Origin: Thiobacillus sp.
GTDB lineage: Bacteria > Pseudomonadota > Gammaproteobacteria > Burkholderiales > Thiobacillaceae
Reading direction: 5' to 3'
Assembly (NCBI GenBank): GCA_030692355.1
Contig: JAUYCF010000042.1
Span: 122,413-186,412 of the forward strand
Length of the DNA stretch: 64,000 nt
The position numbers and the translations under genes are program-made. The notes below the pieces were generated by a model. It was not told the DNA's origin, did not search any database, and worked only from the letters and a program-made list of their open reading frames with translations. This document shows, piece by piece, positions 20,544-29,536 of the stretch (the first letter of the stretch is position 1; each line of letters begins with the position of its first letter).

Positions 20544-21482
20544 TTAATCTGAAAAACCGAAAAAAACATCTTCGAGCGAGGGTTCCCGCACCGTCAGGTC
20601 ACGCACCCGTCCATCCTGCGCAAGCGCTTCGATTACCGCCATCTTGGCTTCGCGCCGGCACTGCATGGCAATGCGATCGGCATGGGCTTCGATGGCGCTC
20701 ACCGGCAGTTGGCCGAGCATCGTGCGCACCGCATCGAGGTGTTCGGCGTCAACCCGGATGTCGATCCGCAGCGGCAGGGCCATCTGTTCGCGCAAGGCCT
20801 GCACCGTGCCGCAGGCCTGTATCTTGCCGGCGGTCATGATGGCCAGGCGGTCTACCCGCTCCTGAATTTCGGCGAGGATGTGGGAGGTGATCACCATTGT
20901 CACGCCCTCGCTTCTGAGCTGGCGGAGGATGGCATAGAAGCTGCGGATCGCTTCCGGGTCGAGGCCGGTGGTGGGCTCGTCGAGGAACAGGAAGCGCGGC
21001 TTGCCGAGCAGCGCCTGGGCAAAGCCGAGACGCTGCCGCATGCCCTTGGAGTATTCGCGCACCCGCCGTCTGGCTGCATGCCCAAGGCCTACGCGCTCGA
21101 GCAGCCGGTTGTTCTCCGTCGCCGACACGCCTTTCAGGCGCGAGAAGAAATACAAGGTCTCGAGGCCGGTAAGGTTGTCATAGAGCACGACGTTTTCCGG
21201 AAGGTAGCCTACGGAGCGCCGGACGGCGCGGAAGTCGCCGCCGCTGACGCTCGCACCGTCGATGCGGATATCGCCCGAGGTGGGGGGGGTCAGGCCGAGC
21301 ATCATCTTGAACATCGTGCTCTTGCCCGCGCCGTTGTGGCCGATGAGGCCGAACAGCTCGCCGGGGCGTATGTCGAGGTCGACACCGTCGACCGCGCGAA
21401 TCGGCCCATAGTGCTTGTGCACCCCGCGCGCGACGATCAGCGCAGGTTCCGTTTCAGTTTGCATGGGGGAAATATCGGCCAC
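20544..21482 (-). CDS. nosF: NosF ABC transporter ATP-binding protein
   Basis: A 312-residue ATPase of the NosDFY copper-maturation system. Walker A is GHNGAGKST, the signature is YSKGMRQRLGFAQAL, Walker B is RFLFLDEPTTGLDPEA, and the H-loop His is intact in ITSHILAE. A C-terminal extension (about 215-312) is typical of NosF. The GTG at 21482 has GGAG about 9 bp upstream; an in-frame ATG at 21464 is the alternative but has only a C-tract before it. Both starts lie close to the end of nosD, whose stop region overlaps. Confidence 0.93.
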   Translation of the reverse strand: MADISPMQTETEPALIVARGVHKHYGPIRAVDGVDLDIRPGELFGLIGHNGAGKSTMFKMMLGLTPPTSGDIRIDGASVSGGDFRAVRRSVGYLPENVVLYDNLTGLETLYFFSRLKGVSATENNRLLERVGLGHAARRRVREYSKGMRQRLGFAQALLGKPRFLFLDEPTTGLDPEAIRSFYAILRQLRSEGVTMVITSHILAEIQERVDRLAIMTAGKIQACGTVQALREQMALPLRIDIRVDAEHLDAVRTMLGQLPVSAIEAHADRIAMQCRREAKMAVIEALAQDGRVRDLTVREPSLEDVFFGFSD

Positions 21483-22746
21483 TCCATTGGCTCCAGTCAG
21501 GGTTGTGCGGCTTCATCCGGGGGGTGGGGTCGACGATGCTCGGCGCGCGCAGCAGCGGGAACTGCTGGCTCACCAGTCGCAGCGTCTGCACCGCCGGGCT
21601 GGCGAGCAGCAGCTTCATCATCGGGTGGCGCCAGGACAGGCGATCCACCATGTCGTTGGCCTCGTACTGCACGTCGCCGATACCGTCGCCGTTGCGGTCC
21701 CATCCCACATAGTTGCTCCAGTAGTTGCCGCTCCAGATTTCGTCCCGGCTGGCCACGTATTTGATCTGGGTGCGGTTCGAGATGAAGTCGTTGCCTTCGG
21801 CCTTGTTGCGATAGGAGCCCGCCCACAGATGCACGCCGACCGTGTTGTCCATCACCAGGTTGTTGCGAATAGTATTGAATTCGGCATCGTAGATGAAGAA
21901 CCCGCGGGCATTGCCGGCGACGATATTGCCCTCGATGACCGAGTCCTGGAGGGTGCGCAGCATGATGCCGTGGTCCGAATTGCCCCATGCGCGGTTGTTG
22001 CGGACCACCTGATTGCGGGCCATCATCAGCGCGAGGCCGCCACGGTTGTGGTACGAGTCGTTGCCTTCCCACACGTTGTAATGGGAATTCATGTAATGGG
22101 TGCCGTAGCGAACGTTGTGGATGCGGTTGTTGCGGAAGACCGCGTGGTGCGACACATCCACATAGATGCCGTCACGCACGAAACTGATGTTGTTGCCGAC
22201 GATCTGCGCCCCTTCGGAGTTATAGAGCTGGATGCCGTTGCCGCGCCGGGGGGATCGATAATCGCGCTTGCCTGTGATGAGATTGTTGCGGATCTCGACC
22301 TTCTCGGCTTTCTGGATATAGATTCCGAACAGATTGTAGGTCAGGTCGCAGTTGCGCACGATTGCGCGATGCGCCCCCGGCCGGATGAAAATGCCGGAAT
22401 TCTGGCCTTCCAGGTTGTCCCCGGAATCGCGCACGATCATGCCTTCGATGACGACATCCTCGGCGGTGACCCGGATGGTGTCGCCTTCGAAACCGCCGCT
22501 GATCGTAGGCCGATCGATCCCCTTCAGCGTCAGGGGCTTGTCGATCAGCAGCCGCTCCCGGTAGTAGCCTTTTTCCACCCGCACCACGTCGCCAGGCGCG
22601 GCCCGCGCAATGGCTGCGGCGATGGATTCTCCCGGTCGTACCGTAAGCTCGCCTGCGAATCCTGCGCCGGAAACAAGCAGGCAGGTCAGGGTGCCAAGCA
22701 GGGAAGTCCGGAAGAAGGAAATCCGGCGGGTTCCTAGTAAAGCCAT
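21454..22746 (-). CDS. nosD: NosD periplasmic copper-maturation protein (beta-helix)
   Basis: A 430-residue exported protein with a signal peptide ending about residue 32 (LLVSGAGFAGELTV). The body is a right-handed parallel beta-helix with repeating N-rich turns (VIEGMIVRDSGDNLEGQNSG, IRNNLITGKRDYRSP). NosD docks on the NosFY transporter and hands NosL-bound copper to NosZ. The ATG at 22746 overlaps the nosR end by 13 bp. The open frame continues upstream to 23670 but only translates nosR out of frame. Confidence 0.94.
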   Translation of the reverse strand: MALLGTRRISFFRTSLLGTLTCLLVSGAGFAGELTVRPGESIAAAIARAAPGDVVRVEKGYYRERLLIDKPLTLKGIDRPTISGGFEGDTIRVTAEDVVIEGMIVRDSGDNLEGQNSGIFIRPGAHRAIVRNCDLTYNLFGIYIQKAEKVEIRNNLITGKRDYRSPRRGNGIQLYNSEGAQIVGNNISFVRDGIYVDVSHHAVFRNNRIHNVRYGTHYMNSHYNVWEGNDSYHNRGGLALMMARNQVVRNNRAWGNSDHGIMLRTLQDSVIEGNIVAGNARGFFIYDAEFNTIRNNLVMDNTVGVHLWAGSYRNKAEGNDFISNRTQIKYVASRDEIWSGNYWSNYVGWDRNGDGIGDVQYEANDMVDRLSWRHPMMKLLLASPAVQTLRLVSQQFPLLRAPSIVDPTPRMKPHNPDWSQWSGRYFPHAN

Positions 22747-25445
22747 TGCAGCGACGGCAGTTGTTGCATGAAGTTCAGTACCCCGGCGCCTTTCATCAGC
22801 AGGAACAGGACGATGGCGATCAGCAGGTTCTTGAACGATACGTAGGAGGCCATGTCGGCCCAGGAAGCCGGGCGCACGTTGCGGCCCCACCATGGGCCAT
22901 CCTTGACGTAGGGTTTGCAGCGCATGCGCACCACCAGTTCGTACATGCTCCAGGCCAGCCACCAGCCGAGCACGACGCCGGTCCCGACCTGGCCGGCTGC
23001 ACCAAGCACCCAGACCCAGGTCACCAGAACGGCCAGGGCCAGGCTCGTGGCCTGCAGCAGGCGCGGTTGCGCCAGCGCCTTGCGGTTCCAGGGAAACAGG
23101 TGATCGATAAATTCCTTCCCGATGTAAGCGGGCAGGCTTTGTCGTGGCGCGGCGGCGGGAGAGGGGGCTGAGATGGCCGGAATGATGGGGATGAAGTAGC
23201 CGTCCGGACCGACCGCGGTCAGGGGCTCCCCGGCTTTGGTGCGGCGCTTGCGTTCCTGCGCCAGCGGCGGACAGGCATGGTCGTCGTAATACAGCACCTG
23301 GCAGTCCAGGCACAGCAGGCATTCGCGCTGGTCGATGCGGCCGGTTTCGTCGATGGCCTGCGAGCCGCAGCCGACAGCACACGCGGCGCAGGGGCCGCAC
23401 TCCTTCTTGCGCTTGAGGCCCCACCAGCGGAAGGTGGAAGGCACCGCCAGGGCTGCGCCGAGCGGACACAGGTATTTGCAGAACGGGCGCTCGAAAAAGG
23501 CCGCGGCAACCATCAAGACCGCCCAGAAGGTGAAGAAGGGCCAGGTGCGGTTCCACGCGCCGACCAGGAAGGTGGTCTTGAACGGTTCGATCTCGGAGAG
23601 TTTCTCGGCCATCCCCATGGAATAGAAGGACACGCCGATCAGGGCTGCAAAGATTCCGTATTTGACCCACTTCAGGCGGTCATGCAGGCGTTGCGGCAGC
23701 AGGTGGCGCTGGTAGCGTTTGAGTCCCAGTTTGCCGGCCACCTTGTAGACCAGTTCGGAAAGCGAGCCATAGGGGCACATCCAGCCGCAGAACATCCCGC
23801 GTCCCCAGAAGAACACGCTGACGATGATGAAAATCCAGAACAGGAAAATGAACGGATCGGTCAGGAACAGCTCCCATCGCCACTCGTACAGAATGGCGTG
23901 GAACCAGGTCAGCACCTGCGTGATGGAAGGCACGGCCAGCAGGTAGAAGCCGACAAAGCCGATCGATGTGATCCACAGCAGATATTTAGGAATGTCCTTC
24001 CAGCGCCTGTCCTTGTGCGTTGAACGCCTGACCAGTTTGTCCCGTAGCGCATAGACCGTTGCCGCGGCGGCGAGCCAGAGCACAAACAGCCCAATTTCCA
24101 GCTTGCGGGATTTCCACACCGTCACCCAGGTCGCTTCCGGCTTGATGACTTTCGGGCGCCCGCCTTCAAGATAACGGTCGGGCAGCCAGTACTCGCGGCT
24201 AAAGTTGGCAAAGGTGCGTCCCCCCGTTTGCGGGTCCATCTTGTTGGCCAGAAACACCAGATTCCAGGGGTAGGCCGCGCTGAAAGTCGGTGAGCGGATA
24301 ATGAAGATAGCCGACTCCCGGTAGGGGGGCGCGCCGGCGGCCTTGATTCCATACAGGTTGAGATAATCCAGGTCGCGGAAAGTGAAGCTGTCCATGTCCT
24401 GAGCCACCTGCACCCGGTCATAGATTCCCCCGCGCACAAAGCCCGAGCCCTTGAACGATTCCAGGCCGTTGGCGATCATGAAAATGGCATGATCGCCGGG
24501 TCCGAGCCGGGACATCAGGCTTTGATAGATGGAATCGCCGAGTATGCTGCGTCCCACCGTCGGCGTATTGAGGTATCCAAAATAAATGTCGATGTAGGGT
24601 TGGTCCGAGCGTGGCATCCCGACTTCCCTGGTGTCGATCTTGAGTCGCTGGACGCTGCCCTCTTTGAGCATCGTCGGCCAATCCGGTTTGTCGGTAACTT
24701 CCGCGAACTTTGCCTGGGGGTGGATGGTGGGCTTGATAATTCCCACCTGCCTGGCAACTGACAGGCCGCTACGCAGGATGACCTGGTTCTGCGCAATCAC
24801 GGTTACCGTGGCGCCGGTGATCGCATCCAGACCGATCATTCCCTGATCGGCGCTGCCCTTGCCCACGGTGATCTTGTCGCCGACAAACTTGCCGAGGTAT
24901 TGCCTGATGAATTTGGTGAGTTCGGCTTCCGGGATTCCCAAAAGCAGGATTGGCTCGGAATGACGAAGAATCCGGACGCCGGTAACGATGCCGTGGGTGT
25001 CCATGCCGATCAGGGTCACCACCGGCTTGCCCGAGTAGGCGGGGATGTCCACGATGTCGGTGGACAGGAATACGTAACCGATCAGTTCACGGTCGTCTTT
25101 GCCGTGGTCGGTGCGGCCTTTTTGTTTACCCTGGCCGTCTTTCCTGTCGTTGTCGTTGTCATTGCTTTGGCTGTCCTTCTCGGCACGGCCTTTTTGTTCG
25201 CCGTGGCGGCCCTCTTCCCTGGTCCGGTAGGCCTCGACATAAGCAGGCTTGCCCATTCGATGGGAAAAACTGTCGGCGCCAGGAAGCACGTCCTTGCATG
25301 GGAGGTGCGCGCAAAGATCGGGGTCGGTGGCCAATTGCGCGGGTAGAGGCGCTTCATAACTGCCGTTACCGGCAGCCATCCCCCAGGCGCAGCACAGACA
25401 AATAACCGTCAGGAAACGGGCAAGAAGACTGGAAGGAGTCGTCAT
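22734..25445 (-). CDS. nosR: NosR membrane flavoprotein / regulator with a charged insertion
   Basis: A 903-residue polytopic protein that supports nosZ expression and electron supply to nitrous oxide reductase. After a signal peptide (about 1-26) comes the FMN-binding domain, with flavin-site Thr in GLDAITGATVTVI, then about six membrane helices with two CxxxCP motifs (CGWMCPYG, CKYLCPLG) and a C-terminal ferredoxin part (CGPCAACAVGC, CLLCLDCQ). It is longer than usual because residues about 75-118 are a charged low-complexity stretch rich in Lys, Asp, Glu, Asn and Gly. The ATG at 25445 precedes the signal peptide; an upstream ATG at 25469 is possible. Confidence 0.95.
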   Translation of the reverse strand: MTTPSSLLARFLTVICLCCAWGMAAGNGSYEAPLPAQLATDPDLCAHLPCKDVLPGADSFSHRMGKPAYVEAYRTREEGRHGEQKGRAEKDSQSNDNDNDRKDGQGKQKGRTDHGKDDRELIGYVFLSTDIVDIPAYSGKPVVTLIGMDTHGIVTGVRILRHSEPILLLGIPEAELTKFIRQYLGKFVGDKITVGKGSADQGMIGLDAITGATVTVIAQNQVILRSGLSVARQVGIIKPTIHPQAKFAEVTDKPDWPTMLKEGSVQRLKIDTREVGMPRSDQPYIDIYFGYLNTPTVGRSILGDSIYQSLMSRLGPGDHAIFMIANGLESFKGSGFVRGGIYDRVQVAQDMDSFTFRDLDYLNLYGIKAAGAPPYRESAIFIIRSPTFSAAYPWNLVFLANKMDPQTGGRTFANFSREYWLPDRYLEGGRPKVIKPEATWVTVWKSRKLEIGLFVLWLAAAATVYALRDKLVRRSTHKDRRWKDIPKYLLWITSIGFVGFYLLAVPSITQVLTWFHAILYEWRWELFLTDPFIFLFWIFIIVSVFFWGRGMFCGWMCPYGSLSELVYKVAGKLGLKRYQRHLLPQRLHDRLKWVKYGIFAALIGVSFYSMGMAEKLSEIEPFKTTFLVGAWNRTWPFFTFWAVLMVAAAFFERPFCKYLCPLGAALAVPSTFRWWGLKRKKECGPCAACAVGCGSQAIDETGRIDQRECLLCLDCQVLYYDDHACPPLAQERKRRTKAGEPLTAVGPDGYFIPIIPAISAPSPAAAPRQSLPAYIGKEFIDHLFPWNRKALAQPRLLQATSLALAVLVTWVWVLGAAGQVGTGVVLGWWLAWSMYELVVRMRCKPYVKDGPWWGRNVRPASWADMASYVSFKNLLIAIVLFLLMKGAGVLNFMQQLPSLQWLY

Positions 25446-25492
25446 AAAAAACCGGCAAGCCTCAGACATCAACTGTAACAGGTACAAAAAAC

Positions 25493-25512
25493 CAACGCCC
25501 TTTCGGGCGTTG
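25493..25512 (-). terminator. Hairpin terminator between nosZ and nosR
   Basis: CAACGCCC, a 4-nt loop and GGGCGTTG form a perfect stem, followed on the - strand by a run of T. It lies 48 bp before the nosR start, so it would attenuate read-through from nosZ. A second GC-rich hairpin at 25551-25578 lies directly after the nosZ stop. Confidence 0.7.
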
Positions 25513-25550
25513 TTTTTATCTGACTGGATTATTGCAGGTAATCGGGAAAC

Positions 25551-25578
25551 ACCCCATCCCCCTTTTGGGGGAGGGGGT
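25551..25578. terminator. GC-rich hairpin directly downstream of nosZ
   Basis: ACCCCATCCCCC, a T-rich loop and GGGGGAGGGGGT pair into a long stem starting 5 bp after the nosZ stop codon. It has no T-run of its own and may protect the nosZ mRNA 3' end or act with the next hairpin. Confidence 0.5.
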
Positions 25579-25582
25579 GCGT

Positions 25583-27520
25583 TCAAGCCTCGATAATCAT
25601 GCGGCTGCGCATCTCCAGGTGCAGCGCGTGGCAGAAGTGGGTGCAGTAACACCAGTAGACCCCGGGCTTGTCGGCGATGAATGTGACCGACTTGGTCTCC
25701 TGCGGGTTGACGATAAAGTTGATGTCGTACTTCGGTATCGCGAAGCCGTGGGTCAGGTCCTCCACCTTGTCGTGGTTGGTCAGGATGAGGGTCACTTCAT
25801 CGCCCTTCTTGAGCTTGAACTCGCGCATGCTGAAGGCCGGCGCCTGGCTGGTGAGCTTGACGGTCACTTTTTTGCCATTGCGGAAGACGCCTGTTTCCGC
25901 TGGGTCCTTCACTGCGTTCGGGAACTCGTCCATATCGTAGATCTGGCGAGTCTTGATGATGTCACGACGGACGATGATCGAGTCGTGCGGCTCGGAGAGC
26001 ACCGAGTGGTCGTGCACCAGCTTCATCTTGTCGCCGCTGATGTCGATCAACTGTGCGGTTTCGCAGTGGAGCGGGCCTACAGGCAGGAAACGGTCCTTGG
26101 AGAACTTGTTGTCCGAGTTGAAGTAGCGGCCATCCGATTCCTTGGTTTCGCCCATCGAGGTGAAACCATGGCCCGGCTGATAATGCACGTCGATGCGGTC
26201 CACTACCGCCTTGGCTTCCTTGTCGCCCTTGAACGACTTGATCGCCGCTTCCACGTTCCACTTCACGATCTGGCTGTCGAGGAACAGCGTGGTGTAGGCA
26301 TTGCCCTTGTTGTCGAATCCGGTGTGCAGCGGGCCCAGACCGATTTCGGGTTCTGCGACCACGGCATCGCGCGGATTGGCCAGTTCGCCGTCGAACCATT
26401 TCAGCACCAGGGCATGCTCGATCACTGAAGCCGTGGGCGAAAGCTTGCCTGAGCAGGCGTAATACTTGCCGTCCGGGCTGATGTTCACGCCATGCGGGTT
26501 CTTCGGGATCGGAACGTAACAGGTCAGCGCGGTTTTCGGATCCTGGTTGGAGGCGCGGGTGCCGTCCACCACGGGCACTTTGGATGAGCCGACGGTGATG
26601 AACTTGCCGGCCTTGACCGCTTCTTCGACACGGGCGACGTTGAAGAACAGGCAGGCATCCATTTCTGCAGCCATCATGTCTTCGTAAAGGATGCCCATCT
26701 CGACGTTGTACTGGTTGGTCGCCGTCAGTTTGCCGTCGTAGGAAGTCGCCACCAGGTCGCAGTTGCCATCGATCAGCACCTGCCAGCGCACGTCCATGGT
26801 ATTGGAATCGATGCAGGTAAACAGCGATTTGTACTTGCTGCCATCTTCCATGTCGCGCCCGTCGTTGGGCAGCGGGATCGAGAATTCGGCGCCGCAGAAC
26901 ACACGGGTAGTGTGGTTGATGCTGGCGTCGACCGGATCGCGCTTGTCGGGGAAGGTGCCGTGAAAGCCCTGGATGTTGGGGATTTCGGTGATCTTGTCGC
27001 ATTCCATGGTGTCCATGCGGATGCGCGCCAGACGGCTATGAATCTTGTCGTTCACGAACATGTACTTGCCGTCGTAGGTGCCGTCGGTGTAGGACTGATG
27101 GACGTGATGGGTATCACCGGTGGTGTACTTCGGCGTGCCGTTGGGCTTGGTGCCGAGGATGGCCTTGGATTCGTTGGTGATGCCCCAGCCCACCAGGTTG
27201 TCCATATTGAAGACCGGAATGCTCTTCAGCTGGCGGCCGGACGGCAGGCCGTAGATGCGCACATCACCGGAGTGGCCGCCGCTGGAAAACGAGTAGTATT
27301 CATCGAGTTCGCCAGGCGGAACCTCGTACTTGCCATGCGCAGCCACCTCGCCTTTGGCAAGGCCCGGGGCGTCGGTAGTGGGAGCTTCTTCTTTTTTGCA
27401 GGCGGTCAGGCCCACCGAAAGCCCCGCGCCGGAGAGACCAACCAGTGCGGCGGTGTTCAGGAATTTGCGTCGCCCCAAGTCAGGTTGGGTGTCGGGTGTT
27501 TTGATGTCGTCCTGTGTCAT
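25583..27520 (-). CDS. nosZ: Nitrous oxide reductase, Tat-exported (clade I type)
   Basis: A 645-residue periplasmic copper enzyme that reduces N2O to N2, the last step of denitrification. A Tat signal (LGRRKFLNTAALVGLSGAGL, RR at 17-18) marks the clade I type. The seven-bladed propeller carries the CuZ His residues, for example in DTHHVHQSY and PHGVNISPDG. The C-terminal cupredoxin domain has the CuA motif CTHFCHALHLEM (Cys626, Cys630, His634, Met637). The ATG at 27520 precedes the Tat signal. It is first in transcription order, ahead of nosR, with hairpins separating them. Confidence 0.97.
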   Translation of the reverse strand: MTQDDIKTPDTQPDLGRRKFLNTAALVGLSGAGLSVGLTACKKEEAPTTDAPGLAKGEVAAHGKYEVPPGELDEYYSFSSGGHSGDVRIYGLPSGRQLKSIPVFNMDNLVGWGITNESKAILGTKPNGTPKYTTGDTHHVHQSYTDGTYDGKYMFVNDKIHSRLARIRMDTMECDKITEIPNIQGFHGTFPDKRDPVDASINHTTRVFCGAEFSIPLPNDGRDMEDGSKYKSLFTCIDSNTMDVRWQVLIDGNCDLVATSYDGKLTATNQYNVEMGILYEDMMAAEMDACLFFNVARVEEAVKAGKFITVGSSKVPVVDGTRASNQDPKTALTCYVPIPKNPHGVNISPDGKYYACSGKLSPTASVIEHALVLKWFDGELANPRDAVVAEPEIGLGPLHTGFDNKGNAYTTLFLDSQIVKWNVEAAIKSFKGDKEAKAVVDRIDVHYQPGHGFTSMGETKESDGRYFNSDNKFSKDRFLPVGPLHCETAQLIDISGDKMKLVHDHSVLSEPHDSIIVRRDIIKTRQIYDMDEFPNAVKDPAETGVFRNGKKVTVKLTSQAPAFSMREFKLKKGDEVTLILTNHDKVEDLTHGFAIPKYDINFIVNPQETKSVTFIADKPGVYWCYCTHFCHALHLEMRSRMIIEA

Positions 27521-27895
27521 GATTGCGTGACTCCCTGTAAAAAAAGATAAATGGCCGATTGTCGATTTGCGGAAAAAGCGGGGCAAACCGCGCTGATTCA
27601 TCGCCGCGACAATTTGTCGCGTTTGCATCCTAGCATGCTCGATGCGACTGCGACAATTTGCCACGTCCGTACTCTAGCATGATGCACGTAAAAAGAAAAA
27701 GGGATTCCCTTGTCCTGTGATCGGGAACCATTTTCCGCATTGCCTGGATTCTTTTATTTCCCGGGCGGGGCTGGGTCTTGCCGGTGAATGGACCCGTGGG
27801 TATGCCCTGAGTCGTCCGGGAAAAATTCATCCCTTTTCATCGCCAAACCATCAGTCGCCCGGCCGGATGGACCGCGAGGGCGTGCGCGGCAGGGA
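27521..27895. other. nosZ upstream region, no gene
   Basis: This stretch of 375 bp lies between the nosZ start and the end of the fabG-like gene, both on the - strand. It holds the candidate nosZ promoter and two related repeats listed separately. The part from about 27690 to 27895 shows nothing I can support. Confidence 0.6.
27605..27687 (-). promoter_or_regulatory. Candidate nosZ promoter with a palindromic operator and 44-bp direct repeat
   Basis: A perfect 17-bp palindrome CGCGACAATTTGTCGCG (27605-27621, arms of 8) lies about 85 bp upstream of nosZ. A second, degenerate copy begins at 27650. The block from GCGACAATTTG to CTAGCATG is repeated with a 44-bp shift. On the - strand TTGTCG and TAGGAT are spaced 18 bp, a fair sigma-70 promoter whose start would fall inside the perfect palindrome. 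A regulator site is inferred; which regulator is unknown. It does not match an FNR box. Confidence 0.45.
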
Positions 27896-28615
27896 TCAAA
27901 TCATGCCGCCGTTGACCGAGACGATCTGGCCGCTGATGTAGCTCGCCTGCTCCGAGGCGAGGAAGCCGACCAGGTCCGCCACCTCTTGCGGGCGGCCGGC
28001 GCGCTTCATCGGCACCATGCCCGCGATGGCCTTGGCGTCGAACACGCCGTCGATCATGTCGGTCTGGATGATGCCCGGCGCCACGGCGTTGACCGTCACT
28101 CCGCGGCTGGCGAGTTCCAGCGACAGCGCCTTGGTGGCGGCGTGCAGTGCCCCCTTGGCCGCGGCGTAGTTGACCTGGCCGCGGTTGCCGGTGAGGCCGG
28201 CGATGGAGGTGATGTTGATAATGCGTCCCCAGCGGCTGCGCAGCATCGCCATCGTCAGCGGCTGGGTGACGTTGAAGAAGCCGGAAAGCGACACATCCAG
28301 CACGCCGTGCCACTGCGTCGCGCTCATGCCGGGGAACACCGCGTCGTCGTGGATGCCGGCGTTGTTCACCAGCACCTGGATCGGGGTGTCGGCGACCAGC
28401 GCCTCCAGTACCGCGCGGCTGGCCTCGGCATCGGTGACGTCGAAGGCGATGGCTTCGGCCTGGCCTCCGCCCGTGTTGATTTCATCAGCCAGCGACTGCG
28501 CTTTCGCCAGGTTGCGGTTGGCGTGGATGTAGACGTAACAGCCGTCGGCGGCAAGGCGGCGGCAGATCGCCGAACCGATGCCGCCGCTGCCGCCGGTAAC
28601 GAGTGCGCGTTTCAT
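27896..28615 (-). CDS. 3-oxoacyl-ACP reductase (FabG/ApeQ-like)
   Basis: A 239-residue short-chain dehydrogenase that reduces 3-oxoacyl-ACP with NADPH. It has the nucleotide motif TGGSGGIGSA, NNAG (VLVNNAGIHDD), catalytic Ser in INITSIAG, and the YxxxK motif in NYAAAKGAL. In an aryl polyene pathway this is the ketoreductase (ApeQ). It is the last gene of the - strand operon and overlaps the preceding dehydratase by 4 bp. It could serve general fatty-acid synthesis, but the neighbours favour polyene synthesis. Confidence 0.9.
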   Translation of the reverse strand: MKRALVTGGSGGIGSAICRRLAADGCYVYIHANRNLAKAQSLADEINTGGGQAEAIAFDVTDAEASRAVLEALVADTPIQVLVNNAGIHDDAVFPGMSATQWHGVLDVSLSGFFNVTQPLTMAMLRSRWGRIINITSIAGLTGNRGQVNYAAAKGALHAATKALSLELASRGVTVNAVAPGIIQTDMIDGVFDAKAIAGMVPMKRAGRPQEVADLVGFLASEQASYISGQIVSVNGGMI

Positions 28616-29061
28616 GTCGGACTCCCCAGTTTGTCGGCATCCAGCACCACCGCCGCGCGGCCGCTGAGCAGTTCGCGTCCGGTGGCGCTGACGCGAAAGC
28701 CGTAAAGAATGGTGTTGCCATCGCCGGACAGACGCTCCGCCTCGATATCGAGGTCAGCGGCGATGTCGTCCAGCCGCGCGACCAGCAGCTCGACGCTGCG
28801 CACGCTGGCCAGGTAGCCGGCGCGCGGCGCGGCGTGGGCGGCCGCCAGCAGCGCGCCGTGGGCGGCCATGGCCTGCGCCGCGTATTCGATGCCGCACGCC
28901 GCGCCGAGGCGATCGTGCGCGCGCAGCGGGTTGTCGGCATGGCGGTGGCTCGTCGCCGTGCAGCGGATGCGCTGGGCATCCCACTCGGTGACCGCATCGA
29001 GCAGGCACATGCTGCCCTGGTGCGGCAGGTGGGCGAGCAGCCAGGCGTGGTCTAGCGGCAT
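28612..29061 (-). CDS. Hotdog-fold 3-hydroxyacyl-ACP dehydratase-like protein (ApeP-like)
   Basis: A 149-residue hotdog protein. The start MPLDHAWLLAHLPHQGSMCL and RAHDRLGAACGIEYAAQAMA match the family called 3-hydroxydecanoyl-ACP dehydratase-like, one half of the ApeI-ApeP dehydratase pair in aryl polyene synthesis. The strict FabZ motif HFPGxP is absent here and present in the other hotdog gene of this operon, in line with a heterodimer. The ATG at 29061 fits the family; the frame extends further into repeat sequence. It is separated from the next upstream pathway gene by the VapBC/DUF559 insertion. Confidence 0.8.
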   Translation of the reverse strand: MPLDHAWLLAHLPHQGSMCLLDAVTEWDAQRIRCTATSHRHADNPLRAHDRLGAACGIEYAAQAMAAHGALLAAAHAAPRAGYLASVRSVELLVARLDDIAADLDIEAERLSGDGNTILYGFRVSATGRELLSGRAAVVLDADKLGSPT

Positions 29062-29066
29062 GGGCA

Positions 29067-29162
29067 AGGGCAAATCCCCCCTAGCCCCCCTTTGAAAAAG
29101 GGGGGAACAGCGGCACACCGCATCGACCTCCCCCTTTGAAAAAGGGGGATTGAGGGGGATTT
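29067..29162. repeat. Poly-C/poly-G inverted repeat
   Basis: AAATCCCCCCTAGCCCCCC-type sequence and CCTTTGAAAAAGGGGG palindromes occur twice in facing orientation between the dehydratase and the DUF559 gene. The pattern is that of a dispersed palindromic element and could also fold as a terminator. Confidence 0.55.
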
Positions 29163-29176
29163 GCTTTTGACTTTTC

Positions 29177-29536
29177 TCACACCCGCCCCTTCACCGCTTC
29201 ATCGATCACTGCCAGCACCGCATCCGTTTCCAGCAGCACCTGCCTATTGTCAAACCGCAGCACCTGCAAGCCCAAGCCTGCCAAAGCCGCATCACGAGTC
29301 CGGTCTTCGGCCTGATGCCCGATTTCGAAATGCTGGCTGCCATCAAACTCGACAACCAGTTTCGCTGCCGGGCAGTAAAAATCCACGATGAACGAGCGCA
29401 ATGGTTTTTGTCGATAGAACTGCACATTCTGTATTTGTTTGCGTCGAATGCGATGCCACAGCGCTTGTTCGGAATCGGTCAAACCGGTTCTGAGCGCGCG
29501 CGCCGGTTCTTTCAATGTTTTTCGGTAGAGTTCCAT
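29177..29536 (-). CDS. DUF559 endonuclease-like protein
   Basis: A 119-residue protein of the DUF559 family, related to very-short-patch-repair (Vsr) endonucleases. The core reads SEQALWHRIRRKQI, then RSFIVDFYCPAAKLVVEFDG, with Asp and Glu in the positions of the nuclease site, and a final LRFDNRQVLLETDAVLAVI. The ATG at 29536 abuts the VapC stop. These genes often travel in accessory regions; here it sits with a toxin-antitoxin pair inside a biosynthetic operon. No cellular role is established. Confidence 0.85.
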   Translation of the reverse strand: MELYRKTLKEPARALRTGLTDSEQALWHRIRRKQIQNVQFYRQKPLRSFIVDFYCPAAKLVVEFDGSQHFEIGHQAEDRTRDAALAGLGLQVLRFDNRQVLLETDAVLAVIDEAVKGRV

